Positions 1-12,444 of a stretch of DNA of 64,000 nt are shown in pieces (the stretch's first letter is position 1; each line of letters begins with the position of its first letter). Location: the NCBI GenBank assembly GCA_029339505.1, contig JAQISU010000032.1, forward strand, positions 5,332,001 through 5,396,000. Reading direction: 5' to 3'. The position numbers were made by a program, and so were the translations under genes. The notes beneath the pieces were generated by a model that saw only the letters and a program-made list of their open reading frames with translations, did no database searches and was not told where the DNA came from. The stretch is from Unio delphinus (taxonomy: Eukaryota > Mollusca > Bivalvia > Unionida > Unionidae).

Positions 1-779
1 GCATTCAACAGCTCCAATTACGGTCTCGTCATTAATAGCTTAAGTTTAGTAAGTGTTCCTAATTAATTGGACCTCAATGTATTGTTGAAATTAATAATTA
101 GCGGAAATTTTTCAAATCTTAGATGTCCATGCTGAGAGATTTTAATTCCCAACAAATATACGGCATTCTGCTTGGATATCTCCACGTGTATTCAATTATT
201 TGTTCAGTCTTGTATGGGAAAAATATTTTTAAAAAACAATTTTTATTGTCATAGAAAAAGTAGTTGTATGGAAATTATGTGTCAGTAATGTGATCATAAT
301 AAATTGATCTAATTCTTATAATTATTTCGATGCAAACGTAAATTATGCAGTTCCCTGTTTGTGAATGTTTATCGCGTTTGACTAGCAAGCAAAAAAAAAT
401 AGGAAACAAACAAGCGAGCGTGCAAACTAATTTCTTTGAATAGTTGATACCATGTGTTATAGTTTGGTAATGTGGTCGTTTGAATAAAGTGTGATACCAG
501 GTTATTTTTCATTTAATTCGCTGTCAGATTAATTAGGATGTCAATTAACCAGCTTCTGTTATTTGTTAATGACTGGACCGTGATTGGCGCTGTTAAGTGA
601 AATGAACAAAATCAGATGGCTTCTTGTAATAGAAACATATTTCTGAGGCAGAAATTGACTTCATCTTCTCATGCTAATATTTTATGATTGAGTTTACAAT
701 GGTCACTGTGTTGATTCAACAGAATATATGCTGAAGTCACGTCTTTATTAGGGTATTGAGTAAACAAACGCTGACTGTT
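1..779. other. No recognised gene
   Basis: AT-rich sequence. The missing first MRPL33 exon would be expected to the left or here, but I found no convincing ATG plus donor. Confidence 0.5.
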
Positions 780-886
780 GATAAACAAAACTTACTAGCC
801 CATCGGACTAATAACATGATAGTTACTAGTCCGATAGGAAATCTACTAGCCTTGGGCTAGCGGACTACCGCTAATTTCGAGCCCTG
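780..886. mobile_element. Possible DNA-transposon terminus
   Basis: A cluster of near-palindromic TAGTCCGATAGG / CCATCGGACTA / GGGCTAGCGGACTACC segments ends with AATTTCGAGCCCTG. On the minus strand this begins CAGGGCTCGAAATT, a hAT-like terminal look. Only one end is visible. Confidence 0.35.
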
Positions 887-1832
887 CATGTACTGTATAA
901 TAATTACAATGGAGTTCACTTCTCTCCTTTCTCACATGACCCATTTAAGAATAAACGCTGTTATTTCAAGCTATATTTCACTCATTGTACTTACTTTGAT
1001 GTTTAGCTCAGGCATTCAACTATGTATCCTATCCAGAGTTTTCCATGCTGCCGCTCCACATGGCCCAGATTGTACCCACTTGGTATGCAAGTACAACCTG
1101 CTGAATGGGAGACTGTCCTCTCATTGGGTAAAATAAATGTGTTCCATTCTTGCATACCAACATTTGATTTTTATCCCAGTTTTGACACTAAGGAGATTTT
1201 TGACTCCGTCATGGACCCCTAAGGGATACACTGTATTGTAAGTTTCAGAAGCTTTTGTTTTTGTCTTACCAGTGGATCATCATTATAAGTGTCATTTCAA
1301 ACGTCTTTCCCAGTATACTTAAATATATTTTCAAATAAGCTTTGTTCTGTCAGTGTGTGTTATTTAATCATTCCCTTGAAAATACCAAGTCTCCCACCAT
1401 TTTTACCATTATTATCATGCTGTTAACGACTCTATGGTCTTAAATGAAAGCAATGAGTGAGAAGCAACATGCATTGTACAGTTTAACAAAAAATTTATTT
1501 CACTAGATTATAATGTGAAAAATTTAAAAAAAGAACTTGACAGATTGCAAATTAAATACCAAATAATCCTAGAATTACAGACAAAGGGCCAAATGATAAA
1601 AGTTCTGAATAAAGTTTAGTGGATACGCAAATTAAATTTATGTGCCTGGGGTGGCCCATATTGTGATGATGTTTTGACAGTAAATTGTTGAATTGCACTA
1701 ATACAATCCAAGAATAAATCCTTATTTGAAATTTCACTTTAGATCAAATCTCCATTTCTAAGAGAATTTTTTTTGAGCACTTTTATTTCCAGAGAAAAAT
1801 TGCTTTAATTAAATAATTTGAATAAATAAGTT
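887..1832. other. No recognised gene
   Basis: Unique-looking AT-rich sequence. Short open frames (888-1136, 1022-1222) have no recognisable domain, and I treat them as chance. Confidence 0.5.
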
Positions 1833-1985
1833 CTAGCCCAAATGAACTACTGGACACAACAATAATACAACTGACTCTGCTCAAGATCTTATAGCACAGA
1901 TCAATTATTTCTAGAAGAAAAAAACAATAGTATACAGTCCTCTACTTGACCAAAGGTCACTAGTAGCATATAATGTGGTAAACAC
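1833..1985. repeat. Dispersed repeat copy (pair with 60185-60345)
   Basis: Clearly similar in order and orientation to 60185-60345. Shared blocks include CAATAATACAA, TTCTGCT..AAGATCTT, AATTTCTAGAA and the TATA.AGTCCTC..CTTGACC..AGGTCAC type. Family unknown; the second copy lies inside the old DIRS relic. Confidence 0.55.
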
Positions 1986-3000
1986 AATGGCCTTGCCCAA
2001 GATAATAATCCTAATAAAAAACACATTCTCATAACAAGGTATTGGCTATGTAATAGTTGTTTACAGAGTTTTAAAAATATGATTTAGGTCATGGTTGAAA
2101 ATAAATCTAATTTTGGACTTCCGGTAGATCAAATCCAACATAAAATGTACCATAGCATATAATAAAATAAATTTTAAATAATAAACAATCATAACTAACA
2201 AAATAAGTCAAAATTAAATATACATAACTATACTTTGACCAGGTAATAGTCATCCCTTTCTCTCTTTATTGTGAGAATAACAGTAGTTTGTGGAGACAGT
2301 TCAAGTTTTTTATAGGTGTTCACGACGTGTAAATTTCTGCAGGAAAATGTTTTAAATTAAAAAAACAGTTTAGAAAATAATGAATAGATAATGTAAAAAT
2401 TATTTTGTTTAATACTAATGTTTATTGTCTCCAGGCCAAATAACTAAGTACAGACATTTGTGAAACTTGTAAAGAATCTTTCTTCCTAGGGAACATACAA
2501 AACAAATGTACAATACATGTTTATGAAATTGTTTCACAAAGCACATGTAAGACACAGATGATGAAATTTTTTGCAACAGTGCCAGTTCCACCACAAATTG
2601 AAAACTTATTCAAAACTTGGGCTAAATAATGCATTGTAAAGCTTAGTTGATTTACTGCATTTGTTTAGTTTTTAAAACAGAATAGTGCATCAGCCTTTTA
2701 TCTGTTTCTGTATCTTAATTATTTTCTTTTAAAATCATCAAGAGTATCCATTATAAAGGCATGAATTCAGAACTGAAAATTTTGTTTTCAAGTGCCTATA
2801 ATAAATTTTAAAAGTTATATATTGCAATTTTAATTATTCCATTAAAAACTATTTTGTGCATCTCATTTGTAATTCCATGATTAAAGAGTATTTGCAATAC
2901 CAAATGTTCACCAATTAAATCTGTTTAATGTTATTCTTTTAAAACTAATTTTAGAATGTGATAAAACTTTGTTTTAAGCTTGCTTGTACAGAGATCCATC
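1986..3000. other. No recognised feature
   Basis: AT-rich stretch leading to the MRPL33 exon acceptor. Nothing coding was seen. Confidence 0.5.
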
Positions 3001-3018
3001 AAACTTGTATTCTTTCAG

Positions 3019-3125
3019 ACTAGTCATGGTGATCTGTGAGAGCATGTCTGGTACCGGTCATAAAGTACTGAAAATTCGAGCAAAGCTAGGAGATAAATTG
3101 GAATTTATTCGCTGGGATCCATGGG
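3019..3125 (+). CDS. MRPL33: MRPL33 penultimate coding exon
   Basis: Acceptor TTCTTTCAG at 3010-3018 and donor GTAAGA at 3126. One base completes the previous codon, 35 codons follow, and one base is left over. It encodes the conserved core of the protein up to DPW. Confidence 0.85.
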
Positions 3126-6100
3126 GTAAGATTTTCTTCAAATTTGTTTCTGCTATATGGATAAGTGTAGAATACAGAGGTTGTGCCATTTTTTGGAGCC
3201 ATACAAGCATACCATGTTATATGCAAAGTCAGCCCATACTCTGGTATATTACCGTATTTTCCAGCCTGTAAGTCAATACTTTTTGACTTGAATGTCAAGT
3301 TCTTGTCTTGTACTCTGAATCAGCTTATATATGGATTGTGTCATTGAAAGTTTATATAAGTTACGTTGATAACTATAGGTAATACAATGAACTACAACAT
3401 GGATGTGCTTTAAATTATAATAAAACAAGCATGGACTGTTGTTTCAGCTGTGTCAATTGATAACAGAATATTGCAGTGATTTGTTCAGAAGTAAAGTCAC
3501 AAGCATGTTAGCATCGGTAATGCAATTTCATGATTGCCGTTAATATGGAATATCATACAACATTACCATTACTAGTGTAAAATATGAAGCCAAGATATTG
3601 ACCTGGCCTCGTCTTATACTCCAAATTGACTTATATATGTACGAAGGATGGAGAATTTACAAAATTGGTGAATTTGACTTGTACTACGAATCGACTTGTA
3701 GGCTGTTATGTCAGCTATACAGAGCAGTGAGAGACCGCTATTTAATACAGCTGTTTGCTGGTAATATAATGCTTACTGATTCTGTACTGTTACTGTATTA
3801 CATTGTATGCAAAGGTGTGACAAGTTGAATCAATACTTTTTTTGTGTCCCAATTAGGTCTTCATTTTGTGTGAAATTGTTAGAATGTGATTATAACAGGC
3901 CTAGTTTCAGAATCTTAATAGTCACAGTGAGCCCTTTACGAAAAGAGTCATTTAAGACAAAATGTCCAGGTTAAATCCATCTGGTACATGTGGTGTCAAA
4001 TGTAATAGTCATCTGCCTTCACCTTCATAATATAACAGAAAAAGTGCAAAAATTTCAGCAGCATTTGTCATTGAACTGTACTTAGCAACACCCAACTCAG
4101 CAAAAGTATAGCATGGTCAATTGAGTGTGTTTTTATGTTTGATCAGATGGTTATTGACCATTTTAATAAGATTCTTAATTTTACATCCAGGAGTTGTCAA
4201 GGTATAAATAACCACAATAGTATCAAATTTTCATGATTTCATTCATTCTTGTTCTTCTGGGGTGAGTTATGTCCACTCACATATTTGCTTCTGCTTAATT
4301 GTTAGACCTTTTGTTTTTGCCTTGAGCAGTTTTGGGACTTTTTCTTCAGTGGTTGCAGAACATTCATTTGTTGACTGGTGGTATTGTCATGGATACACAT
4401 TATTCCATAATGATTTAAACTTTCTTGCATGTTTTGCAGCATTATGGATTCTAGTGTTTCCTACTAAACAGAAAATAACTTTTTCATGGTTTTGCTTTTG
4501 AAAGTGTTCAGCAGTACTAATTGATGATGCAATTGTTATTGCATTCACCTAGCTTAGCCTTGATATCGACCAAATGACCTGGGGTCATATAAATAAAAGA
4601 ATATATTCATAGAAGGGTCTACATTGTCTTCTATAATAGATAAAGCAGTAGGTGCTTTTATTGTTGTAGAAAAAAGTGAAGAAGACAGTTTAAGCCATTT
4701 TTTATACTAGCCACTTCCAATCATTTTACCCTCTTCTGGGAGTTTGCTAGAGTACTTTTGAATTCTTAGATGTACCACAAAATCATAATTGGCATTTCCA
4801 CATTAGTTTTGTATGTTTTTCAAGGCAACTCCATCATTATCACAGGTATGTTGTGACAATTTTTGCTTGATGGTTTTCTACATGTTCTCCTGGGTTTTTA
4901 ATACACTTGCCAGACCTGGTGTTGTCTATCCATATATGTTTCCTATTGCATTTCTGCACAATAACTCAAGTTCTCCACAATCTACCACTACCAAACATTG
5001 TAAGTAGCTTTCTTTTGGAGCAAGAAAGAAACCTATTGATTTCAGGCTCAAAAGAACCAAGGTCAAGGTCATGCAAACTGGAAGTATGAAAACTGTTTTC
5101 ACACAATAAAGTTACTTGTATAGCAGATACCTATTTAAGGCCAACAGTCAATGCCACAGGAACAGGAAGAAGGAAAATAATTTTAATAACACTACTTAAC
5201 TTCAGTTCCACTTGCCACAGATGGCATGCATTTGAGACAAGAAAGACACCTGTTGATTTGGTGGTTTATATGTACAATAACAAGGTCAGATGGACTTAAG
5301 ACAAAAAAGTTATTTTTTAGTCTTGTATCACCACAAATCATGACCAGATGTTTTCAATGGTTTGTATTTGAGACCAAAAAATGCCACCTATCTATTTGGG
5401 GGTAAAATATTTCAAAGGTCAAGGTCACCACTTTTGACTTGTTGAAATTGGTCAGGAAACCAGACTATAGAGTGGGTATTTCAAATGCTTTAATATACCG
5501 ATGTTATTAATGCAAAACACATGATCAGTTAAGCTTTTGCTTTTTAGGTTATAGCAGTCTGTAAATGTTTGTCCAGCTTATGAAAATAAATTGAAGGTGA
5601 AGAAGATGGTCAGCTTTCTAAAACTTGGAAAAAAGCAGGAATGGCTATAAGTGCATTCCTTAGATATCATTGACACATGGTTTTATATATATATATATAT
5701 ACACACAAAGTTTGATATGGTACAGAATTTTGTTTAAACAAGTTTCTACAAATGATCCATACATGCATTATGGATAAATCTGTACATGGCAGAGGACCAA
5801 TCCTATAGCATACAATTCTGGGACAATCATGTGTCAGCTTGAGCATTGCTTATATCTAGAGAGAAGATTGCCACATCATTGAGTTTTAGAAAATGGATTT
5901 TTGTTTTAATCGAGAGAGCTAGCATAAAGTAATTTACAGGTCATTAAGGCTTATTTTTTTTTTTTAAGGTTTAAGGCTATTTCTTTGTTCAAGTTAGGCT
6001 ATACATGGTTGCCAGTATAACTGTTGGAGATTGGACTTGGTAAAATCCTGGTATGAACCACCAATACTGGCAGCTTTCTCAAATACCCACATTGGCCAAG

Positions 6101-6682
6101 CATGAGACTTGAACCAATGTGGACAGAGGTTAGATGAGTGATTGTTAAAGGTGAACACTTTATACCACTTGGCTTCCCATGGCCCCATTAAGGCTTATAT
6201 GTACTTTATGAATGTTTTAGTTGAACATAAAGATTGTACCTCTATACTAGTGTCAGATGGCAATGCTGAATTTTTCAAGCACATTTTCTACATTGACAAT
6301 TTTCCACCCATTCTTCCTCACTGAAAATGGGTCTGAATTGAGGAAAAATATTGACTGCCTTTCTGAGGTCTACCTAGAGTTGGAGGGTCTGTATCACATG
6401 TAGGGATGAGGTGGGGGGGGGGGTCATGAAGTGCTATCCTTCTGTATCTGTTCGTTTATTTGTCTGTCACACTTTGGTTACATTTTTCATCTAGATCATT
6501 TCAGGAACTGGTGGGGCAGAAGAATATCAGGCACATATGATCATCATGTTTAGAAAGTATCATTGTTATAGCATGCCATTTAAAATTCAATCTACAACAT
6601 TTTGAAATCCATCTTTATTTTATTTTCAGTGCAAGAAAAGGTTCTTTATAAAGAAGTGAAAAAGAAGAGAACTATTAGGTGA
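3019..6682 (+). CDS. MRPL33: Mitochondrial ribosomal protein L33 (bL33m), 3' two coding exons
   Basis: Two exons join in frame: 3019-3125 and 6630-6682, with donor GTAAGA at 3126 and acceptor TTTTCAG ending at 6629. The joined product, beginning with the codon completed by base 3019, reads ..LVMVICESMSGTG.. to ..VQEKVLYKEVKKKRTIR-stop. This follows the bL33m pattern of a short basic protein with an 'ILV-x-M-x-S-x-x-GTG' start, an 'REKL..YDP' middle and a lysine-rich tail. bL33m is a small protein of the mitochondrial large ribosomal subunit. The 3019 exon begins at phase 2, so a short upstream exon with the usual Met and AKxKS stretch is expected; I could not find it in 1-3018, and it may lie left of the window. 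An internal Met at 3026 is a less likely start. The intron is 3.5 kb and carries a SINE and a MITE-like element. The TTC7 gene converges on it from the right. Family identity is a protein-pattern call made by eye. Confidence 0.85.
3250..3720. mobile_element. MITE-like element in the MRPL33 intron
   Basis: Starts ACCGTATTTTCCAGCCTGTA followed by AGTC, and ends with the inverse (GACTTGTAGGCTG near 3702-3714). Inside, GTCTTGTACTCTGAATC and GTCTTATACTCCAAATT are imperfect direct repeats. It has no coding capacity. Confidence 0.45.
3721..5009. other. MRPL33 intron, no recognised feature
   Basis: Intronic. The open frame at 4262-4501 is hydrophobic but has no known family. Confidence 0.5.
5010..5445. 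repeat. Degenerate tandem repeat with AGGTCA motifs
   Basis: Three diverged units start near 5010, 5230 and 5370, each with GAGACAAGAAAGACACCT.TTGATTT-like text. Two carry AAGGTCAAGGTCA and the middle one a single AAGGTCA. This style of repeat is common in mollusc DNA; I cannot place the family. Confidence 0.5.
5683..5706. repeat. (TA)n-(CA)n microsatellite
   Basis: Nine or so TA units followed by ACACAC, in the MRPL33 intron. Confidence 0.95.
5955..6185 (-). mobile_element. tRNA-derived SINE with 13-bp target duplication
   Basis: Read on the minus strand, a tRNA-like head (AAGCCAAGTGGTATAAAG box A; TGGTTCAAGTCTC box B) leads to a core with AGCTGCCAGTATTGGTGGTT and an A-rich tail (poly-T 5955-5965). 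Perfect 13-bp flanks CATTAAGGCTTAT occur at 5942-5954 and 6186-6198. It is the same family as 39298-39538 and 13453-13605. Confidence 0.8.
6630..6682 (+). CDS. MRPL33: MRPL33 last coding exon
   Basis: Polypyrimidine acceptor TATTTTCAG ends at 6629. The exon supplies two bases of a Val codon, 16 codons and stop TGA at 6680-6682, giving the basic C-terminus typical of bL33m. Confidence 0.85.
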
Positions 6683-6908
6683 TTGCAATGGACAGTTTCA
6701 AATATGCAGATTGAAAAAGTTTACTTTTGCTTTCATAAATTTGTCAAGATCATGTTAATTTTGCAAATGTGTCAACAATATTTTAATTATGCCTGAACAG
6801 AAAACTTCAAGCAAGTATGGAGCTGATTTTTCACCCTGTGACAGAACATGTGTCTCTGTGTGTGTGTGTATATTCTGAATCAGAACCTTAATTTTTGTAT
6901 TGTGGTGG

Positions 6909-6914
6909 ATTAAA
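6909..6914 (+). promoter_or_regulatory. Possible MRPL33 poly(A) signal (ATTAAA)
   Basis: ATTAAA lies about 230 nt after the MRPL33 stop and is followed within 25 nt by a GU-rich TTGTTGTCTTTG stretch. This fits a cleavage signal, but the variant hexamer is common in AT-rich DNA. Confidence 0.3.
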
Positions 6915-6919
6915 TTCTC

Positions 6920-9320
6920 ATAAAAGCATCTTGTTGTCTTTGCAAAAAATATCCAAGTTGTACAGTTGCTCTTTTATTTGTACATTTCCTCTCTGCTGAT
7001 AGTGTTGCTTCTTAAAAGCAATGGAATATTATAACCTGTACAGTAAACATCAGTTATCCTCAAAACAAAGGGATCTTAGATTTTGTCACACATTCAAGCA
7101 ATATTTTTACAGAACACGGAATAATACCATTTACTAATAGCCAGAGGATGTCAAGTGATTATATTGTCTGTGCCAGGCTAATATTCGATACATGGGTAAA
7201 GTACTCACTAACCCCATGCTCTGGCAGTTTGTAACGCCCTTGTGATTTTAAATACAACAATCAGCAAAGGAAAAAATGCACATAGCTTAGTAATTTTACC
7301 AAATTTTTTAAATATAATTTCTAACCTGATTATTGCCAGGAGGTCCATAACAATGCATTTGCATATCAATGAAGGTTTTTAAAAGTTTTCATGGGTACAA
7401 ATAGGGAGGGGGGGTATGCATATAGCAAATAACGAAGCAGACCCGGTTCCATAGTAAAGTGTTTGAGCAAGAATGTACAGGTAAAAAGTACCAAAATGTT
7501 GACAGTCCAAAACTTTAATTAGAATAGAGCTAGAATCAGAAATTTCTGACTTTTCCTAACTTCAGTCCTGATACTAAACTGCAAAATTTACATTATGTAA
7601 CTGAATTTTTAGTATCACATCAGATTTTGGGATTTAAAAATGAGGTTATTGCTCAAAATGTTTTTAGACCACAGAGCCTGGACAAAATGATGGTACACAC
7701 TGGATTCTTTATTTAGAAATAGTCACAAGCCATCTGGGTGGTGTTTTCTTATTAAAATACAATTAAGTACTAAATATTAAGAAAATTGTATAATGTTATA
7801 CAACCCACAAGAAAATGGTTCCCTGGCAGCATGTCACTAAATCAGAGGGATCAACAATACATTTCAGGTTTCACCAGTGCATTTAATAAGGCCATATAAC
7901 TTTTATTATTTTAGTCCCAAAGACATTGAAGGTTTTTTTTTACCTCCTGACCTCATAATAAATATGATTCTTTCTTACTCCATGTTTAAGCCATCTATGA
8001 AATTGGTAACTGTAGATGGAGAACTTCATTTACTGTGCAGAAACCATTTCTCTTCCTTCAGTCTTTGTACTAATCAAGTTTTTCATACCCCAAGTGCAAA
8101 CCATTCAAATAGTCTAGTAACTGAAGATGGTGGAAAACTCGTTAAAATGCAAACAATGAAATTGGTAACAGATGAGGAGATGGATGGATTTAAAAGGTTT
8201 TGATCTGTTGTATGCTTCCTGCATACTATGTGGAGACGAGGTATAATATCCATGTCATCAAATCCACAGAAATTTCAGATTTTTTAACCACTACAAAAGT
8301 ACTGTAGTAAAAATAATTGTCACCAATTTGTTTAAAACCCATGAATAATCACAATGGATGCTGCATAATTTTCTCCACCAACAAAATCTCCATTTCCACC
8401 AAACAAACTTGGCCAGTTAACACCTATACCATATATGTAAAGTATCATTACCATGATTAAATTAAAAGAAGAAATAAAACAAAATACACAAAACGCAGTA
8501 TATAAGCTCCCCAAAAACTAATTCAGAATAAATATTTTATTCAGTAAACAGTGTAGCATGTCTTAACACTTAAATGAATGGAAATTAGGTGGGATATAAA
8601 ATGTAGGAAAACAGCTGCCACATACATGTATGGTAACGTTTTACTGCATATTTGAACTGATTTGATTAAAGTCAGATCTTAATTTCACATAAGACAGTGA
8701 TGACTTGATTTAGATTGTGATCTGGAAAATACATTTACACATTTCATCAGCACAATCAGGTGTCGGGCAATCATATTCTTTTATTAACACTGATTATGTA
8801 GATAAAAGATCTATGAATTGATTGTTGCATTTTGTGGTCACTTACTCGACCTTCTGCCTATTTTCGTAATTCGTACGTTTGACACTTTTCTCAGGATTTA
8901 AAATATGTAATGGTATGTCTGGAACAGTTTCAACTTTTAGTCTAGGCCTAACATTTGCGTATTCTAGAGCTATTTTTCAGGATCCCTCTCGTAACATTCC
9001 ATTGAGAAATGTAATGAGCACGGAGTGCTGTATGGTGTTGCATTAAAATCGACTCACTTGTAATAATGTATCCATTTATTATTCTTGTTCAGGGGTCTTG
9101 AGAGAGAGATATTTTCTTTATTGTGTTGCTGTATACATATGTATTTGCGCATTCCTTTCCCCTGTATTAATTGTATACTGTTTGAGTAGTTAGAAATTAC
9201 TAAGCACTGCATCATGATCAGTGTAACTAAATACAAAACACTTAGCTAAGATGGATTCATAAGTGATGTTATCAGTTATCTTCTTGTCCAGTGACCTAAT
9301 TACCTACACGATGTAGGCGA
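6920..9320. other. Intergenic; one unexplained 108-codon frame
   Basis: The plus-strand frame 7877-8203 (..LVTVDGELHLLCRNHFSSF..) is preceded by a TTTCAG and has balanced composition, but it resembles no family I know. Otherwise nothing. Confidence 0.4.
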
Positions 9321-9324
9321 TACC

Positions 9325-9585
9325 TGATACAAGAGGGAGATAACTAAGTTACAAAACGGGTCTTTTGAAAGAACAGATCTATGCACCATGTCTTTAAATC
9401 CCAAAACAATACAGGTAAAACTCAATGCAAAAGTTTAAATTAGTGCCACCAAGTGATATCAAGGGTAGCTATATGTTAATAGACTTGAAAGACAAAATTT
9501 AATTGTATTTCTGGATTGCTGGAGGTAAGCTTATTTGGAGCATTAATGTCACGAGGAAAGGTATTCAAAAGGACACAAGAGTCCC
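9325..9585. mobile_element. DIRS terminal-repeat relic
   Basis: TGAAAGACAAAATTTAATTG, TGGATTGCTGGAGGTA..GC, and GAAAGGTATTCAAAAGGACA align in order with the right end of the DIRS copy (51130-51279). Strongly diverged, ITR only. Confidence 0.5.
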
Positions 9586-10019
9586 TAGAAGGGACTGATG
9601 CATTACTAATGAGAGTTTACACAAATTTAAGACAAGACTATTTTATTAGGGTTTTTTTTCTTCACTGTTGAACAATATTGGACATCCGTTTGATAGTTTT
9701 CATTTAGGAAGGGTCCGTAGCAGGCCTTGAAAACCTTGAAAAATGGAATTTGTCCCTCAAGACCTTGAAAACTCGAATTATTTTTGGGTACCTTGAAAAG
9801 CCTCGATTTTCTTGAATTGATAAATATTTTTCGTTTTACAGATTTCAGTTTTTAAAAAAACTTATTTAAAAAAATAAAAATAAACCCGATCTTTCGCTAT
9901 GTTTGTTCCAGATCGGAAATTTCCACAACATGCCACTGCACAGTCATATGTTTTGAACTTCCAGTTGTTTGAAGCGCGGATGTAGTCGCAATTTAAATTT
10001 GGATCATTTGTACACTTTG

Positions 10020-10200
10020 AAATGGGGGGCTGCCAATTCCATCTTCAGTGGCTAGACAAAAACAATATAAATTCTGGATAATGCGATCTTTCTCGGACAA
10101 CTATGCAAAATGCAAATTATGTCAGAAAGCTGTTGATTTGCGTGCTATGGGAGAGAGTGCTTTACGATCTCCTGCAGCTGGAAAAAAAAAACACCAATCT
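10020..10200 (+). pseudogene. BED-type zinc-finger fragment of a transposase
   Basis: A short frame MGGCQFHLQWLDKNN is followed, after a one-base shift, by FSDNYAKCKLCQKAVDLRAM and GESALRSPAAGKK. The CxxC pair followed by the G.SAL..H-like pattern is the BED-type finger seen at the start of some hAT-like transposases. The rest of the transposase is absent. Confidence 0.5.
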
Positions 10201-10225
10201 CGTGTCACAGGAGTCTGATGTTTTA

Positions 10226-10368
10226 TCAATAAAGTGCGGCGAAATCTCTGACAACATGAATTCCCCTTATCAGTAGTATAAATAATTTATATTACCGATA
10301 AATGATAATATTTATATTACCGATAAGGGAAATTAATGTTGTCAAGAGATTTCGCCATACTTTATTGA
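10226..10368. mobile_element. 143-bp hairpin (palindromic MITE-like insert)
   Basis: Arms 10226-10274 and 10321-10368 are near-perfect inverses (TCAATAAAGTGCGGCGAAAT against ATTTCGCCATACTTTATTGA), flanking an AT-rich loop with its own small repeats. It is nested in the 9711-10735 element. Confidence 0.7.
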
Positions 10369-10739
10369 AAAAACGTCAAGACTCGTGTGTCTCTGTAATA
10401 GCTTGAAAACCAGGTTGATAACAAGCTACAAGAATGAAAAAATTCACTATAAAATATTGTGGACTTTGTAAATAGTGTAGTGTAGACTGTAAATAAAACA
10501 TTATTCAGTGACTGTACAGATGTGGGATGTGTAATATAATTGGAATAAAATCAGTGATCATAATCTTGACTGTCTTTTGCAAGAAATATTTCTCGTATGA
10601 AGTATGGTAAGTATTAACTTATTTATTTTTCATTTCTGTATCCTTTAAAATTAACGTAATAATGCACCTTGAAAACCACGATTTTGAACCTTGAAAAACC
10701 CTTTAAATTTCTGGACATTTTTTTGCTACTAATCCAGTT

Positions 10740-12440
10740 AAGGACTAAGTGGATATAAACTCTTGGATAAATCCCATATCATAATGATCATCCATGCAGG
10801 GCAAGTAGTGACAACAAAATTTTATGACAGTTGTCATGGCAGCCATATTGGATGTACAGCTGGAGCCATTTTCATTTATAACCAACTTGAAATCATAAGA
10901 AAGCAAATTTGTTAGATAAATACTTTTTTTTCTTCTGAATTCTTTTCCATTTGTTACTGAAAAGCTAATATCTAACACAATGAGTGATACTGAAACACAC
11001 TGAAACCCATAACATTTTCATATGGTGGGTAGAGGTGGGGGGCACTTCAAAGACCAATAGCTTAACACAGCTGAAGGGTGCAGAAGTGCCCACAAAAAAA
11101 ATAGTATACAGTTCACTGTTTGTATTTTTAAAAAAATGGTCTAGCTGTTGTGGAACATGATCATTGGGTTATAGAATAAGTATGACAAAATACACAATGA
11201 AAAAAATGGAATACAATATTAGTAAAATAAGCAGTTGAAATTATTTATTTTAGTCTTTAAATTTTTCATTGAAAAAATTATGTGACCCAGGACTTGTGTC
11301 GTATGCCTATGGGCGTGTTCGTCATGAGTGAGTGAGCGAGGGAGTGATTGATAGCGATGCAGGATTCCCTGGCTTCACGAGTATTAACATCAACTCCCCG
11401 CTACACTAACAAGATCTGGCATTCTTACTCTGGTTCGTGAACAGACAACATCTAAGCAGAAATATTAGTGAATAGTTAAAGCACTTTTCTTTCACTTGCG
11501 TGAAAGACAAGACATTGAATATAATTAGAAATAATTATACTCTTTGAGTCTGATAAGGTATTATTTGTATTGTTTCTGATAAAATTATAAATGTTAGCGC
11601 GTGGGTTGTTTTTTGTGTATTGTATTGATGTCGGTTATATAATGTATTGTATTTGTCGATGTATATCAAGTATATGCTTTGTATTGTTTTAGGGTTACCT
11701 CGTATTATTTCATCTGTGATAAATCCCATAACCAAGCGAGTGCTGTCATTTCATCCCGAAATAAGACCAGGCCCACACTTAGATTCAACATTTAGTTGCA
11801 CAACAGAAAATACAATTTTCAAAACTGATGATAATTTTATGAAATGTGCCCTTTTGAGAAAGTAAGCAATCATCAAATGCAAATGGAAACTATCACATTT
11901 CCAATGTTCACTTTAATGCAAAATAAACAAAGTATGCAATGGAAATTATTCATTTTATTTATAAGTGTTTTGTTTAAGGAAGATTAACAGTTGAATTTCA
12001 TCATCTGATGCATATTCTAAGTGTTATGCACAATATAGAAACATAAGCATAAATGAAGGTTCATAACTGACCTACTTAAAAAAATGCTAGTCAGCATTGC
12101 TTAATTGTAATTTTTTTTTATTTATGTTTTTGTTGCTATTGTTGTTGACTTGCTAAGAAATTGTGCATTCACTAATTTATTATTCCCAAAATATCTTTTA
12201 TTACATTTCTTTTAAAAATTCAGTTTAAAAGATCTACACAGGTTTTACATGTACACTTTAATATATGATTGTATCCATTTGTCTTAACAATTATCCATTA
12301 ATTTAGTTACGGCATTTAATTGGAAGATTGCCCATGGTGAGAAATACAATTTCATTCACTTTGTTCTGTTATGCAATTAGTGACAATGTTGACCACAAGT
12401 CATACCATCACTTATGCTACCATTAACACGATATGGGAAT
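10740..12440. other. Intergenic, no recognised gene
   Basis: AT-rich. The frame at 11647-11865 (LPRIISSVINPITKRVLSFH) follows a TTTTAG-like acceptor but is unrecognised. Confidence 0.45.
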
Positions 12441-12444
12441 GTAT

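Larger units (their letters stand above)
9711..10735 (+). mobile_element. Relic of a BED-finger DNA transposon with TTGAAAA-rich ends
   Basis: The left end (GGGTCCGTAGCAGGCCTTGA then repeated CCTTGAAAACCTTGAAAAA) and the right end (CCTTGAAAACC.., ..TTTTTTGCTACTAATCC) are partly inverted around GTAGCA/TGCTAC and both carry the CCTTGAAAA motif. Internal sequence near 10020-10200 retains a transposase finger. It looks internally deleted; hAT-type is my inference. Confidence 0.5.
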
